From assembly GCA_023389195.1 (NCBI GenBank), contig JAEWET010000042.1:62001-126000 (forward strand): DNA of 64,000 bases. The letters are read 5' to 3'. The notes under the pieces are model-generated. The model worked only from the letters and a program-made list of their open reading frames with translations. It was not told the DNA's origin and made no database searches. Position numbers and translations under genes: made by a program. The stretch is from Aliihoeflea sp023389195. Lineage in GTDB: Bacteria; Pseudomonadota; Alphaproteobacteria; Rhizobiales; Rhizobiaceae. How positions within the stretch are numbered: the stretch's first letter is position 1; the number at the start of each line of letters is the position of its first letter. Shown one piece after another: positions 1-7,824 of the stretch.

Positions 1-983
1 CCGGAGAGGTGCGAGACGACCTGGACGAGTTGGCCGTCCTCGGTGCGGAAGAAGGAGAGGACGCTCGACCCGGTGAACTCGCTGGTGATGAAGCGTGCGC
101 GCAGCGCCGCGTCGCCGGCTAGACCTGCCGGGCGCACGCTGATCCTGTCGAAGCGTAAGGCGACCTCGACCGGCGTGCCGTCGCGCGCCGAGGACGGGGC
201 GGGCAGCGGAAAGGCGGCGGCGGGCGAGCGGAAGCGTCCACCCTCCATCTTGCCGGAGAGGATGTTGTAGGCGTTGAGATGGCGCGCGACATCGGCGCTG
301 CGCGGCTCGGAAAAGAGCGTCGAAGCGGGGGCGAACTGAGCGATCGTGCCGCGCGACAGGACGGCGACGATGTCGCCCATCAACAGCGCCTCCGTCTCGC
401 TGCCGGTGACATGCAGGAACGTCACCTTCAAACGCTGCCGGATATGGCGCAGCTCGTCGCACATGCGCTCGCGCAGGTTCGCGTCGAGCGCGCCGAGCGG
501 CTCGTCGAGAAGAACGATGCGCGGCTCGGTGACGAGCGTGCGGGCGAGCGCGACGCGCTGGCGCTGGCCGCCGGAAATGGCCGAGACCTTGCGCGAGGCG
601 AGGCCTTCGAGGCCGACGAGGCGGATGATGTCGTTGACGCGGTGCGCGACTTCGCCGGCGTCGGTGATCGGCGCATGTTCGCGGTAGCGCAGGCCATAGG
701 CGATGTTGTCGCCAACGCTCAGATGCGGGAACAGCGCAAAGTTCTGGAACACGAAGCCGATGTCGCGGCGGTGCGGGGGCACGCCGTCGAGGCGCTTGTC
801 GTCGAGCGTGACGGTGCCGGCATCCGGCTCTTCGAAGCCGGCGATGATGCGCAGGAGCGTGGTCTTGCCGCTGCCGCTCGCGCCGAGGACGGAGACATAG
901 CTGTCGGCCGGCACGGCGACGCTCAATCGGTCGAGCGCGACCGTCTCGCCATATCGCCGCGATACCGAATTCAGTGCCAGCAT
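1..983 (-). CDS. ABC transporter ATP-binding protein, PotA/FbpC type (3' end cut by window)
   Basis: ATPase subunit of an ABC importer of the spermidine/putrescine/iron class, expected on the cytoplasmic face of the inner membrane. From the ATG at 983 the protein starts MLALNSVSRRYGETVAL. It carries Walker A GASGSGKTT (about residues 34-42), a Q-loop (FVFQNFALFPH), signature ISGGQRQRVALAR, Walker B IVLLDEP and a D-loop (LGALDA), followed by the start of a C-terminal TOBE-like region. About 327 codons are present and no stop is reached, so the end lies outside the window. Odd point: where the family normally has the switch histidine (VTHDQxEA) this protein reads VTGSETEA, so the H-loop His is Gly. 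It is divergent from the GntR gene at 1304. Its permease and binding-protein partners are not in the window and are presumably downstream on the same strand. Substrate unknown. Confidence 0.88.
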   Translation of the reverse strand, partial: MLALNSVSRRYGETVALDRLSVAVPADSYVSVLGASGSGKTTLLRIIAGFEEPDAGTVTLDDKRLDGVPPHRRDIGFVFQNFALFPHLSVGDNIAYGLRYREHAPITDAGEVAHRVNDIIRLVGLEGLASRKVSAISGGQRQRVALARTLVTEPRIVLLDEPLGALDANLRERMCDELRHIRQRLKVTFLHVTGSETEALLMGDIVAVLSRGTIAQFAPASTLFSEPRSADVARHLNAYNILSGKMEGGRFRSPAAAFPLPAPSSARDGTPVEVALRFDRISVRPAGLAGDAALRARFITSEFTGSSVLSFFRTEDGQLVQVVSHLS

Positions 984-1025
984 CGGCAAACTCCCCGAGC
1001 GTTCCCACGCTTTCTAAATTGATTA

Positions 1026-1033
1026 TGTATACA
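1026..1033. promoter_or_regulatory. Palindrome TGTATACA, candidate GntR operator
   Basis: The sequence TGTATACA is a perfect 8-bp palindrome about 43 bp upstream of the ABC ATPase start. GntR-family regulators of the FCD class often bind short palindromes with a GT..AC core. The divergent gene at 1304 encodes such a regulator. Assignment as its operator is inference. Confidence 0.4.
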
Positions 1034-1047
1034 AACACATCTACATT

Positions 1048-1079
1048 GGCTCTCGCAAGAGCCGATATCGTGTTTTTTT
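1048..1079 (+). other. Small hairpin followed at a distance by seven T residues
   Basis: GGCTCT (1048-1053) pairs with AGAGCC (1058-1063) across a CGCA loop, and a run of seven T lies at 1073-1079. The nine bases between stem and T-run make this a poor intrinsic terminator. It lies in the leader region of the GntR gene, so an attenuator is possible but unproven. Confidence 0.25.
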
Positions 1080-1303
1080 GACGTTCGGGAAATGCCGGCA
1101 CACAAGCGCGTGAAGCCCCACCATACGCTGATGCGCAGGCGTTCGGGCCAGACTGCACGGGCAAATTGCAGCCTGCTCACCGGTTGGGCGCAATCCGGCC
1201 GGATGCGCTCAAAAAATGATCTTCGTGTACGTTACTAAATCACGTTAGCCAATTTCCCGATTGAACCGGGTCGCAACTGTCTCCAAAAGCGAGGCGTATC
1301 GAG

Positions 1304-2317
1304 ATGAGCCGGAGCGAGATGATTCCCCCCAAGGCGCCAAGCCGGGCACCGCTGTTCCTGACGGCGGCCGACACCATCCGCGTGAACATCGAGACCGGCC
1401 GGCTGGACCGGGGCCAGGTGCTGCTCGAAGGCCCGCTCGCCGAGCGGCTGAAGATCTCGCGCAGCTCGGTCAAGCGCGCCCTCGGCCTGCTCGAGGAGGA
1501 AGGCGCGATCCGCCGCTTCGACGGGCGCGGCTATGTCGTCGGCCCGCCCGACGACGACACGGCGCCGATCCGCAGCGATCTCAAATCCATCCATCTGGTC
1601 GTCGACGAGGCGCATGACGAAACCCTCAACCGGCCGAACTGGAAGCGAATTCACGACCAGGTCGAGGCCGACGTGTCGGCCTGCCTCGTCTTCGGCCAGT
1701 TCCGCATCGTGGAAAGCGATTTGGCCACCCATTTCGGCGTCAGCCGGACCGTCATCCGCGACGTGCTGGGGCGGCTGCAGGAGCGCGGGCTCGTCACCAA
1801 GAGCTCGACCTCGCGCTGGATCGTGGCGCCGCTGACGGCGCAATCGATCAAGAACAAGTTCGAGCTGCGCATCATCCTCGAAGTGGCTGCGCTGCGCTCG
1901 GCGGCGCCCTTCATCGACCGGATCGCGCTGGAGCGCATCTGCCGGTCGATGGCCGCAGCCGAAGCGGAAGGACGGCTGGTGCGGCCCGACACCTGGTTCC
2001 GGCTCGTCAATGAATTCGTCGATCTGGCCATCCTGTCCACTCCCAACGAGGATCTGCGCCAACTCATCTCGGCCAACATTAAGACGCTGCAGGCCTCGCA
2101 GAACGCGCTTTTCGGCCTCGGGCTTTTCGGCGATGCGCTCGCGATCCGCGAAATCCGGATGATCGGCGAACTCATCATCGTCGGCTCGACCGCCTCGGCG
2201 GCCGAAATGCTCGAAAGCCATCTGTCGAAGTCGCGCGACCGCACGATCGCGCAACTCAAGCTCGTCGCCGTGCTGCCGCAGCCCGGGCATATCGCGCCCT
2301 ATCTGATCCCGGTTTAA
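1304..2317 (+). CDS. GntR-family regulator with two winged-helix domains and an FCD-like domain
   Basis: Cytoplasmic transcription factor of 337 residues. A first winged helix-turn-helix covers about residues 20-80 (PLAERLKISRSSVKRALGLL, then a GAIRRF wing). A second, also of GntR type, covers about 112-178 (SDLATHFGVSRTVIRDVLGR). The rest (about 180-325) looks like the helical FCD ligand domain. Typical FadR-subfamily proteins are 220-260 residues with one DNA-binding domain, so this is a tandem form. The usual FH pair in the first metal site appears as FVD (NEFVDLAIL), so metal binding may be lost. The gene diverges from the ABC ATPase and converges on pxpC; the two stop codons share the bases TTAA at 2314-2317. 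It probably controls the ABC transporter, itself, or both. Confidence 0.88.
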   Translation: MSRSEMIPPKAPSRAPLFLTAADTIRVNIETGRLDRGQVLLEGPLAERLKISRSSVKRALGLLEEEGAIRRFDGRGYVVGPPDDDTAPIRSDLKSIHLVVDEAHDETLNRPNWKRIHDQVEADVSACLVFGQFRIVESDLATHFGVSRTVIRDVLGRLQERGLVTKSSTSRWIVAPLTAQSIKNKFELRIILEVAALRSAAPFIDRIALERICRSMAAAEAEGRLVRPDTWFRLVNEFVDLAILSTPNEDLRQLISANIKTLQASQNALFGLGLFGDALAIREIRMIGELIIVGSTASAAEMLESHLSKSRDRTIAQLKLVAVLPQPGHIAPYLIPV

Positions 2318-3285
2318 CCCAGATGCGCGCGCAGTTTGTCGAGCCGCGCCGCCTCCTCGTGCCGGGCCTGCATCGCCTCCTCCATCGTCACGCGCCTGAA
2401 ACGTGACGGCGTGTTGGGCTGCAACTGGCCGATCAGATCCATGTCGGCCGAGATGACCGTTCCGATCATGAAATAGCCGCCGCCCGACACCGCGTCGCGA
2501 TGGAGGATGATCGGCTCGGTGCCGCCCGGCACCTGCACGGAGCCGTAGGGGTAGCAACTGTCGACGATGTTGGACGGGTCCGAGCCCGCTCCGAAGGGCT
2601 GTTCGCGCTCGACGAATTCGAGCGGCGTGCCGCCCTTGAAGCGGTAGCCCATGCGGTCGGCTTCCGGCGCGACCTTCCACTCCTCGTCGAAAAAGCGATC
2701 GAGCGAGCTTTTGGTGACGCGGTGGTCGTAGAGGCCGGGCACGATGCGCAGTTCGACCGGCATCGCCGATTTGCGGCGGAGATTTTCCGGCACGCTCGCG
2801 CCGTTCACTGACTTGCTTGCCTTGCCGACCGGCAACTCGTCGCCAGCCGCGATGGCCCTGCCCTTGAAGCCGCCGAGCGCGCCGATCGGATAGGTCGAGC
2901 GGCTGCCGAGCGCGACCGGCACGTCGATGCCCCCGGCGATGGCGATGTAGATGCGCGCGCCGGATTTGAGATAGTCGAAGGAAAGCGTCTGCCCGGCCTT
3001 GACGGGAATGGCGCTCCAGCCGGGATGCTCCTGCCCGTCGACGCGCACCGGCATCTCCGCGCCGGTGACCGCGACGACGGTGTCCTGCGTGAATTCGAGC
3101 TTCGGGCCGACGAAGACGGCTTCGAGCCCGGCGGCGCCCTCTTCGTTGCCGACGAGAAGGTTCGCCGCGCGCATGGCGTAGGTATCCATCGCGCCGGAAG
3201 TCGGGATGCCGAGGTGGAAATAGCCCGGCCGGCCAAGGTCCTGAACACTGGTCAGGAGGCCCGGATTGATGACCTTAACCGCCAT
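2314..3285 (-). CDS. pxpC: 5-oxoprolinase subunit C / biotin-dependent carboxyltransferase (KipA, AHS2 family)
   Basis: Protein of 323 residues, the usual length for the family. It begins MAVKVINPGLLTSVQDLGRPGYFHLGIPTSGAMD; the family hallmarks VQDLGRPGY and SGAMD are present, as is the central GGIDVP segment and a C-terminal Y-F-x-I-G-T-V region. PxpC and PxpB together form the ATP-using part of bacterial 5-oxoprolinase. The same two domains (AHS1, AHS2) form the carboxyltransferase half of urea carboxylase. The start at 3285 lies inside the end of pxpB (11-bp overlap), so translation is probably coupled. Last gene of the pxpA-BCCP-accC-pxpB-pxpC operon. Whether this copy acts on 5-oxoproline or on another carboxylation substrate cannot be read from the sequence. 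Confidence 0.92.
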   Translation of the reverse strand: MAVKVINPGLLTSVQDLGRPGYFHLGIPTSGAMDTYAMRAANLLVGNEEGAAGLEAVFVGPKLEFTQDTVVAVTGAEMPVRVDGQEHPGWSAIPVKAGQTLSFDYLKSGARIYIAIAGGIDVPVALGSRSTYPIGALGGFKGRAIAAGDELPVGKASKSVNGASVPENLRRKSAMPVELRIVPGLYDHRVTKSSLDRFFDEEWKVAPEADRMGYRFKGGTPLEFVEREQPFGAGSDPSNIVDSCYPYGSVQVPGGTEPIILHRDAVSGGGYFMIGTVISADMDLIGQLQPNTPSRFRRVTMEEAMQARHEEAARLDKLRAHLG

Positions 3286-4150
3286 TGATCATGCCCTCCA
3301 GCTTGGCGTTGTAGCCGCGAATGTCGGCGTTGAAGGCGCGCAGGTCGAAACTGACGTCCCTGATCTTCGGCCGGAAACTGTTGTTGGCGACGGCCTCGAC
3401 CGTGCGGTCGTACTCGGCCCGGTCGATCGGCTTGAACTTCACGATGTCGCCCGGCCGGAAGAAGACCATAAAGTCGGAGAGGTAGCTGGTCTTCTGGTCC
3501 GGATCGAAGATCGGCATCGGCGTGATGCCGAACATCTGGTAGCCCCCCGCGCCGCGTACCGAATAGATGCAGGAAAAGCAGCCGCCATAGCCGACGGTGA
3601 GCTTGGGCGTATCGGTGCGCGGGCGCAGATATTTCGGCACCTGGATCTGCCGCTCGCGCTCGACCATCTGGAACATGAAGGGCAGGCCGGCGACGAAGCC
3701 GACCATCGAGACGAACCAGGGCGAGCCCGAATGCGCGCCGATGAACGCCTCGACGCTGTCATAGCCATTAATGCGCGCAGCATATTCGAGGTCGCTCGAC
3801 TGCGGGTCCTGATGCCGCTCGCGAAAGCGCATCAACGTCTCGTGCGTCCACGGGTCCTGGTAAAAGACGGGGATTTCGATGATCCGCGTCTCGATCACCG
3901 GATCGGAATGCTCGGCAAGGCTCTCGATCGACTTGACCTCGTCGAGCAGGGCCTGCGGCGAGACGATGTCGGGGTCGAACTTGACCTGGAAGGACGCGTT
4001 GGCCGGACAGATTTCGGTGACGCCGGCGATCTTGCGCTCGGCGATGATGCGCGTCATCGACAGGCTCTTGAAGAAGGCGTCGAGGGACATCTCCTCGTCC
4101 ACCTCGACGAACAGGTGCTCGTCGCCGCCGAATGTGTAGCGTGTCTTCAT
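3275..4150 (-). CDS. pxpB: 5-oxoprolinase subunit B / KipI, AHS1 family
   Basis: 291 residues from the ATG at 4150 (MKTRYTFGGDEHLFVEV). I chose this start because its ATGA overlaps the stop of the upstream biotin carboxylase gene at 4147-4150, and the protein then begins at the normal family start. Family hallmarks are visible: the GFVAGLPFM segment, the P-K-Y-L-R-P-R-T region and the glycine-rich VGYGGCFSCIYSVRGAGGY stretch, followed by the M-F-D family end region (PMPIFDP). In the family this subunit pairs with PxpC. Here it sits between a biotin carboxylase and PxpC, which supports a four-part biotin-dependent enzyme rather than a free KipI sporulation inhibitor. Confidence 0.92.
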   Translation of the reverse strand: MKTRYTFGGDEHLFVEVDEEMSLDAFFKSLSMTRIIAERKIAGVTEICPANASFQVKFDPDIVSPQALLDEVKSIESLAEHSDPVIETRIIEIPVFYQDPWTHETLMRFRERHQDPQSSDLEYAARINGYDSVEAFIGAHSGSPWFVSMVGFVAGLPFMFQMVERERQIQVPKYLRPRTDTPKLTVGYGGCFSCIYSVRGAGGYQMFGITPMPIFDPDQKTSYLSDFMVFFRPGDIVKFKPIDRAEYDRTVEAVANNSFRPKIRDVSFDLRAFNADIRGYNAKLEGMINGG

Positions 4151-5535
4151 TGAGCGTGCTCCGCTTTGGTCGTTTCGGGTCGCAAGGGATTGCCGGCGAG
4201 CCAGGGCTCCAGCCATTTCGTGTCGAAGCGTCCGGCACGCACGTCGGCGTTCTGCGCAAGCGCTGCGTGGAGCGGCACGGTCGTCTTGATGCCGCCGATC
4301 TCCAGCTTCGAGAGCGCCTCGCCCATCCGTGCGATGGCCGACGCGCGGTCGGGCGCGTGGACGATCATCTTGCCGAGGAGGGAATCGTAGAATGGCGGGA
4401 CGGTGTAGCCCTCATAGAGCATCGTATCGAAGCGGGTGCCCTCGGCTGCGGGAACGACAAGCCTGTCGACCGTGCCCGGATTGGGCATGAAATTCGCGGC
4501 CGGGTCCTCGGCATTGATGCGGCATTCGATGGCGTGGCCGCTGATCGCGACGTCCTGCTGCCGGATCGAGAGCGGCGCGCCGCCGGCGATCTGGATCATC
4601 TCGGCGACGAGATCGATGCCGGTGATCATCTCTGTGACAGGATGCTCGACCTGGATGCGGGTGTTGACCTCGATGAAATAGAAGTCGTGTGTGTCGCCGT
4701 CATAGAGATATTCGACCGTGCCGGCGCCCTTGTAGCCGACCTGCTTTCCAAGCGCGACGGCGCTTGCCGTCAGCTTCTCGCGGATTGCGGGCGACAAATC
4801 GAAGGCCGGCGCTTCCTCCCAGACCTTCTGGCGGCGGCGCTGCAGCGAGCATTCACGCTCGAAGCAATGGATGACGTCCGTCCCGTCGCCGAGTATCTGC
4901 ACCTCGACATGGCGCGCCTTGGTGATGACCTTTTCGATGTAGAGCCCGCCATCGCCGAATGCGGCGGCGGCTTCGGAGGCCGCCTGCGGGAACTGCTTTT
5001 CGAACTCGGCGAAACTGTCGACGATGCGGATACCGCGACCGCCGCCGCCGGCCGCCGCCTTGATCATGACCGGAAAGCCGATCTCCTCCACCAGCGCCCG
5101 CGCCTCGTCCATGTCGGCGACGCGGCCGTCGCTGCCGGGCACGGTCGGCACGCCCGCCTCCTTCGCCACCTTGCGCGCGGCGACCTTGTCGCCGAGCAGA
5201 CGGATTGCGGCCGCATCAGGGCCGACGAAGATCATGCCGGCATCGACGACGGCTTGGGCGAAATCCACGTTCTCGGCCAGAAAACCGTAGCCCGGATGGA
5301 TGGCGTCGACGCCCTTTTGCCTAGCCGCCGCGATGATCGCCTCGATGTTCAGATAGGACTTCGCCGCAGGCGGCGGGCCGATCAGGACACTGTCGTCGGC
5401 CATGCGCACGGCCAGCGATTCCGCATCGGCCGCGCTGTGCGCCTGCACCGCGCGGATGCCGAGCGACTGCGCGGCGCGCACGATGCGCACGGCGATCTCG
5501 CCGCGATTGGCAATCAGGAGGGAGCGGATCGCCAT
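4147..5535 (-). CDS. accC: Biotin carboxylase subunit (AccC-like)
   Basis: ATP-grasp enzyme of 462 residues that carboxylates biotin on a carrier protein using bicarbonate and ATP. It begins MAIRSLLIANRGEIAVRIVR, the biotin carboxylase N-terminal signature. It contains HPGYGFLAEN (about 80-90), the glycine-rich ATP loop AAAGGGGRGIRIV (about 160), and EVNTRIQVEHPVTE (about 290) with the active-site Arg. Housekeeping AccC is about 450 residues, so the length fits. The gene lies between a biotin carrier gene (stop at 5541, 5 bp away) and pxpB (4-bp ATGA overlap), so it is dedicated to this operon. It may be a paralogue of the acetyl-CoA carboxylase subunit rather than that subunit itself. Confidence 0.93.
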   Translation of the reverse strand: MAIRSLLIANRGEIAVRIVRAAQSLGIRAVQAHSAADAESLAVRMADDSVLIGPPPAAKSYLNIEAIIAAARQKGVDAIHPGYGFLAENVDFAQAVVDAGMIFVGPDAAAIRLLGDKVAARKVAKEAGVPTVPGSDGRVADMDEARALVEEIGFPVMIKAAAGGGGRGIRIVDSFAEFEKQFPQAASEAAAAFGDGGLYIEKVITKARHVEVQILGDGTDVIHCFERECSLQRRRQKVWEEAPAFDLSPAIREKLTASAVALGKQVGYKGAGTVEYLYDGDTHDFYFIEVNTRIQVEHPVTEMITGIDLVAEMIQIAGGAPLSIRQQDVAISGHAIECRINAEDPAANFMPNPGTVDRLVVPAAEGTRFDTMLYEGYTVPPFYDSLLGKMIVHAPDRASAIARMGEALSKLEIGGIKTTVPLHAALAQNADVRAGRFDTKWLEPWLAGNPLRPETTKAEHAQ

Positions 5536-5540
5536 GCCGG

Positions 5541-5783
5541 TCAGCCGTCGATCTCGGCGATGGTCTGCCCGGCCATGATCGCATCGGAATCCTCGAGCAG
5601 GAAGCGGATCGCCTTGCCAGCGGCCTCGGCCTTCACCTCGTGGAAACTCTTCATCACCTCGATCAGCCCGACCACGTCGCCGGCGGCGACGGCATCGCCA
5701 TCCGACTTGAAGGCGGGGCTGTCGGGCGACGGCTTGCGGTAGAACGTGCCCGGCATCGGCGCCTTGATCTCCAGCTTGCTCAT
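5541..5783 (-). CDS. Short biotin carboxyl carrier protein
   Basis: 80-residue biotinyl domain. The biotin-accepting motif is EVMKSF with Lys45, and APMPGTFYRKPSPDSPAF near the start and the AGQTIAEID end match the AccB-type biotinyl fold. AccB proteins are usually about 150 residues with a Pro/Ala-rich leader; only the biotinyl domain is present here. It should be the swinging-arm carrier between the biotin carboxylase next door and the PxpB/PxpC carboxyltransferase-like pair. It sits between pxpA (12 bp) and accC (5 bp). Confidence 0.92.
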   Translation of the reverse strand: MSKLEIKAPMPGTFYRKPSPDSPAFKSDGDAVAAGDVVGLIEVMKSFHEVKAEAAGKAIRFLLEDSDAIMAGQTIAEIDG

Positions 5784-5795
5784 GAAATGTCCTTG

Positions 5796-6575
5796 CTATC
5801 GGTTGAGGAGTTGGGAAAGCGGCACGATCTTGATGCCGGCCTCGGTCAGCCGCGAACGCATGGTGCGGGCGATGTCCGCCGACCCCGGCGTGTCGGAATG
5901 AAAACAGATGGTCTCGAAAGCAATGTCGACCTCGTTGCCGGTGACCGTCGTCACCTTGCCGGTCTGGCAGGCCTTGACGACCTTGGCCGCGATCGCCTCC
6001 GGATCGAGCCGGCCGACACGGCGGGTGAAGACGATGGCGCCATCGTCACCATAGTCGCGGTCGGCGAAGAATTCGCGCGCGACGGGATGGCCGGCCTGGC
6101 GGGCCAACTCATAGGTGCGCGACATGCCCATGCAGAAGATCGGCGTGTCGGGCTCGACCTTGCGCATATAGGCGATGAAGGCGTCGGAGAGTTCGTCGTT
6201 GCCGGCGAGCTCCATGTAGAGCGCGCCGTGAGGCTTGACGTGCTGGAGCCGGACGCCATGGCGCTTGGCGAATTCCTTCAGAGCGCCGACCTGGTAGATG
6301 ATGTCGTTGACGAGTTCGGCGGCACTGCCGTCGATGCGCCGGCGGCCGAAGCCCTGCAAATCGCGATAGCCCGGATGCGCGCCGACTCCGACGCCGTGTT
6401 CGGCGGCGAGCCGCACAGTGCGATCGATGAGATTGGGGTCGCCCGCATGGAAGCCGGCCGCAATGTTGGCCGAGCTGATGAGGCCCATCAGGACGTCGTC
6501 GGACGTGTCGCCAAGCTGCCAAGGCCCGTAGCCCTCGCCCATGTCGCAATTGATGTCGACCGCCGACAGCGCCAT
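5796..6575 (-). CDS. pxpA: 5-oxoprolinase subunit A, LamB/YcsF family
   Basis: 259 residues, normal family length. The start MALSAVDINCDMGEGYGPW contains the family signature DxNxDxGE, and the segments SANIAAGFHAGDP, GAHPGYRDLQGFGRR and VKPHGALY are classic LamB/YcsF motifs with conserved Asp/His residues for the metal-dependent amidohydrolase-like fold. In Bacillus and E. coli PxpA works with PxpBC to open the 5-oxoproline lactam to glutamate. First gene of its operon. Its start faces the LysR gene at 6728 across about 150 bp, so the promoter and likely LysR binding site lie at 6576-6727. Confidence 0.93.
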   Translation of the reverse strand: MALSAVDINCDMGEGYGPWQLGDTSDDVLMGLISSANIAAGFHAGDPNLIDRTVRLAAEHGVGVGAHPGYRDLQGFGRRRIDGSAAELVNDIIYQVGALKEFAKRHGVRLQHVKPHGALYMELAGNDELSDAFIAYMRKVEPDTPIFCMGMSRTYELARQAGHPVAREFFADRDYGDDGAIVFTRRVGRLDPEAIAAKVVKACQTGKVTTVTGNEVDIAFETICFHSDTPGSADIARTMRSRLTEAGIKIVPLSQLLNR

Positions 6576-6727
6576 TCCGGCTCTCCCGTTTTGCCGCGCG
6601 CCCGTTCCGGGTCTGGCGGCTGTTCCACGACCAAACGCTATCGCCTGATCCCATGCTTGGGAATTTCTATTTTCCGAAGCGTCATCTTCAATTAATCAGA
6701 TACCTCCCTTCACCGAACGGATGCCCC

Positions 6728-7639
6728 ATGTCGTTCAGCCTTCGCCAGATCCGCTATTTCGTCGCGACCGCCGAGCTCGGCCAGATTTCGCAGGCGGCGA
6801 TCGCACTCTCGATCTCGCAATCGGCCGTGACGACCGCGATCCGCGATCTCGAGCGCCATGTCGGGCTCGACCTCTTCAACCGCACCCCGCTCGGCATGGA
6901 TTTGACGGCGGCGGGGCGGGAATTCCTGTTTCACGCCTACGAAATCCTGCGCAAGGTGCAGGAGGCCAGCAACCTCAATCTGCCGTCGAACGCGGTCGAG
7001 GGGAAGCTGACGGTGGCGGCGACCTATACGGTGATGGGCTACTTCCTGCCGCACCACATCCAGCGGCTAAAACGCTCCTATCCGGGGCTCGACATCCATC
7101 TTTTCGAGCTCAACCGCGAGGCGATCGAGGAGGGGCTGACAGACCGGCGCTACGACATCGCGCTGGCGCTGACGTCGAACATCACCAACCCGTCGATCGC
7201 GACCGAGACGATGATGAGTTCGCCCCGCCGCCTCTGGCTCTCCTCGCGCCATCGCTTCCTGTCGCGCGCCGATGTCGGTCTGAAGGAGGTGGCGGAGGAG
7301 GCCTACATCATGCTGACAGTGGACGAGGCGGCGCAGACGGCGATGAAATACTGGAGCCAGTCGCTCTATCGCCCGCGCGTGACGCTGCGGACGTCGTCGG
7401 TCGAGGCGGTGCGCTCGATGGTGGCCGGCGGCGAAGGCGTCGCGATCCTCTCAGACATGGTCTACCGGCCCTGGTCGCTGGAAGGCGAGCGGCTGGAGAC
7501 GATGGTGCTCTCCGACCCCATGCCGCCGATGAATGTCGGCCTCGCCTGGCACCGCGACGCGACCTTCTCCGACCCGATGCGCGCGCTGCGCACCTACTTC
7601 CAGCAGGCATTCAACCGGCCGATCACGCCAGCGCGCTAA
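6728..7639 (+). CDS. LysR-family transcriptional regulator
   Basis: 303 residues from the ATG at 6728, which puts the helix-turn-helix at the expected first 60 residues: MSFSLRQIRYFVATAELGQ, then ISQAAIALSISQSAVTTAIR and DLERHVGLDLFNRT. An upstream in-frame start at 6653 would add 25 residues without family similarity, so I prefer 6728. Residues from about 90 form the periplasmic-binding-protein-like effector domain (GKLTVAATYTVMGYFLP). Transcribed away from pxpA, the usual layout for a LysR activator of the adjacent operon. The 150-bp region between them holds GGGAA (6659-6663) and TTCC (6672-6675) as a weak dyad, but no clear T-N11-A box can be fixed by eye. Ligand unknown; 5-oxoproline or a related metabolite is a guess from context. 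Confidence 0.9.
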   Translation: MSFSLRQIRYFVATAELGQISQAAIALSISQSAVTTAIRDLERHVGLDLFNRTPLGMDLTAAGREFLFHAYEILRKVQEASNLNLPSNAVEGKLTVAATYTVMGYFLPHHIQRLKRSYPGLDIHLFELNREAIEEGLTDRRYDIALALTSNITNPSIATETMMSSPRRLWLSSRHRFLSRADVGLKEVAEEAYIMLTVDEAAQTAMKYWSQSLYRPRVTLRTSSVEAVRSMVAGGEGVAILSDMVYRPWSLEGERLETMVLSDPMPPMNVGLAWHRDATFSDPMRALRTYFQQAFNRPITPAR

Positions 7640-7824
7640 AGCCCTTCGACGATCGACGCAATCGAATGACGCGCGGCTTTTGCCCTTTCGCATTGCGCGA
7701 CGGCGCGGCATTGTACCGGAGGTGGTAAAAGGGGTTCGGCCTGGTTGGGGGATATGGGCTTCACGGTTTTTCCAGCCATCTGCATGCGGCGGCCATGCCT
7801 CGGCGCCGGCACGGCTAACGCGCC

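Larger units (their letters stand above)
984..1303. other. 320-bp divergent intergenic region between ABC ATPase and GntR gene
   Basis: No coding frame is convincing here. The left part is AT-richer than its surroundings and holds the TGTATACA palindrome (1026-1033) and a small hairpin with a T-run (1048-1079). The right part (about 1085-1303) is GC-rich and shows no element I can name. It should hold the promoters of both divergent genes. Confidence 0.6.

Noticed and set aside
279..1022. 247-codon plus-strand frame at the left edge
   Set aside because: Opposite the ABC ATPase that has Walker A, signature and Walker B motifs.
1048..1079. Intrinsic terminator for a gene in the 984-1303 gap
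   Set aside because: The stem is six base pairs and the T-run is nine bases away, and no gene ends here on the plus strand; kept only as a low-confidence hairpin.
1235..2680. 481-codon minus-strand frame
   Set aside because: Antisense to the GntR gene, with Arg-rich shadow composition and no motif.
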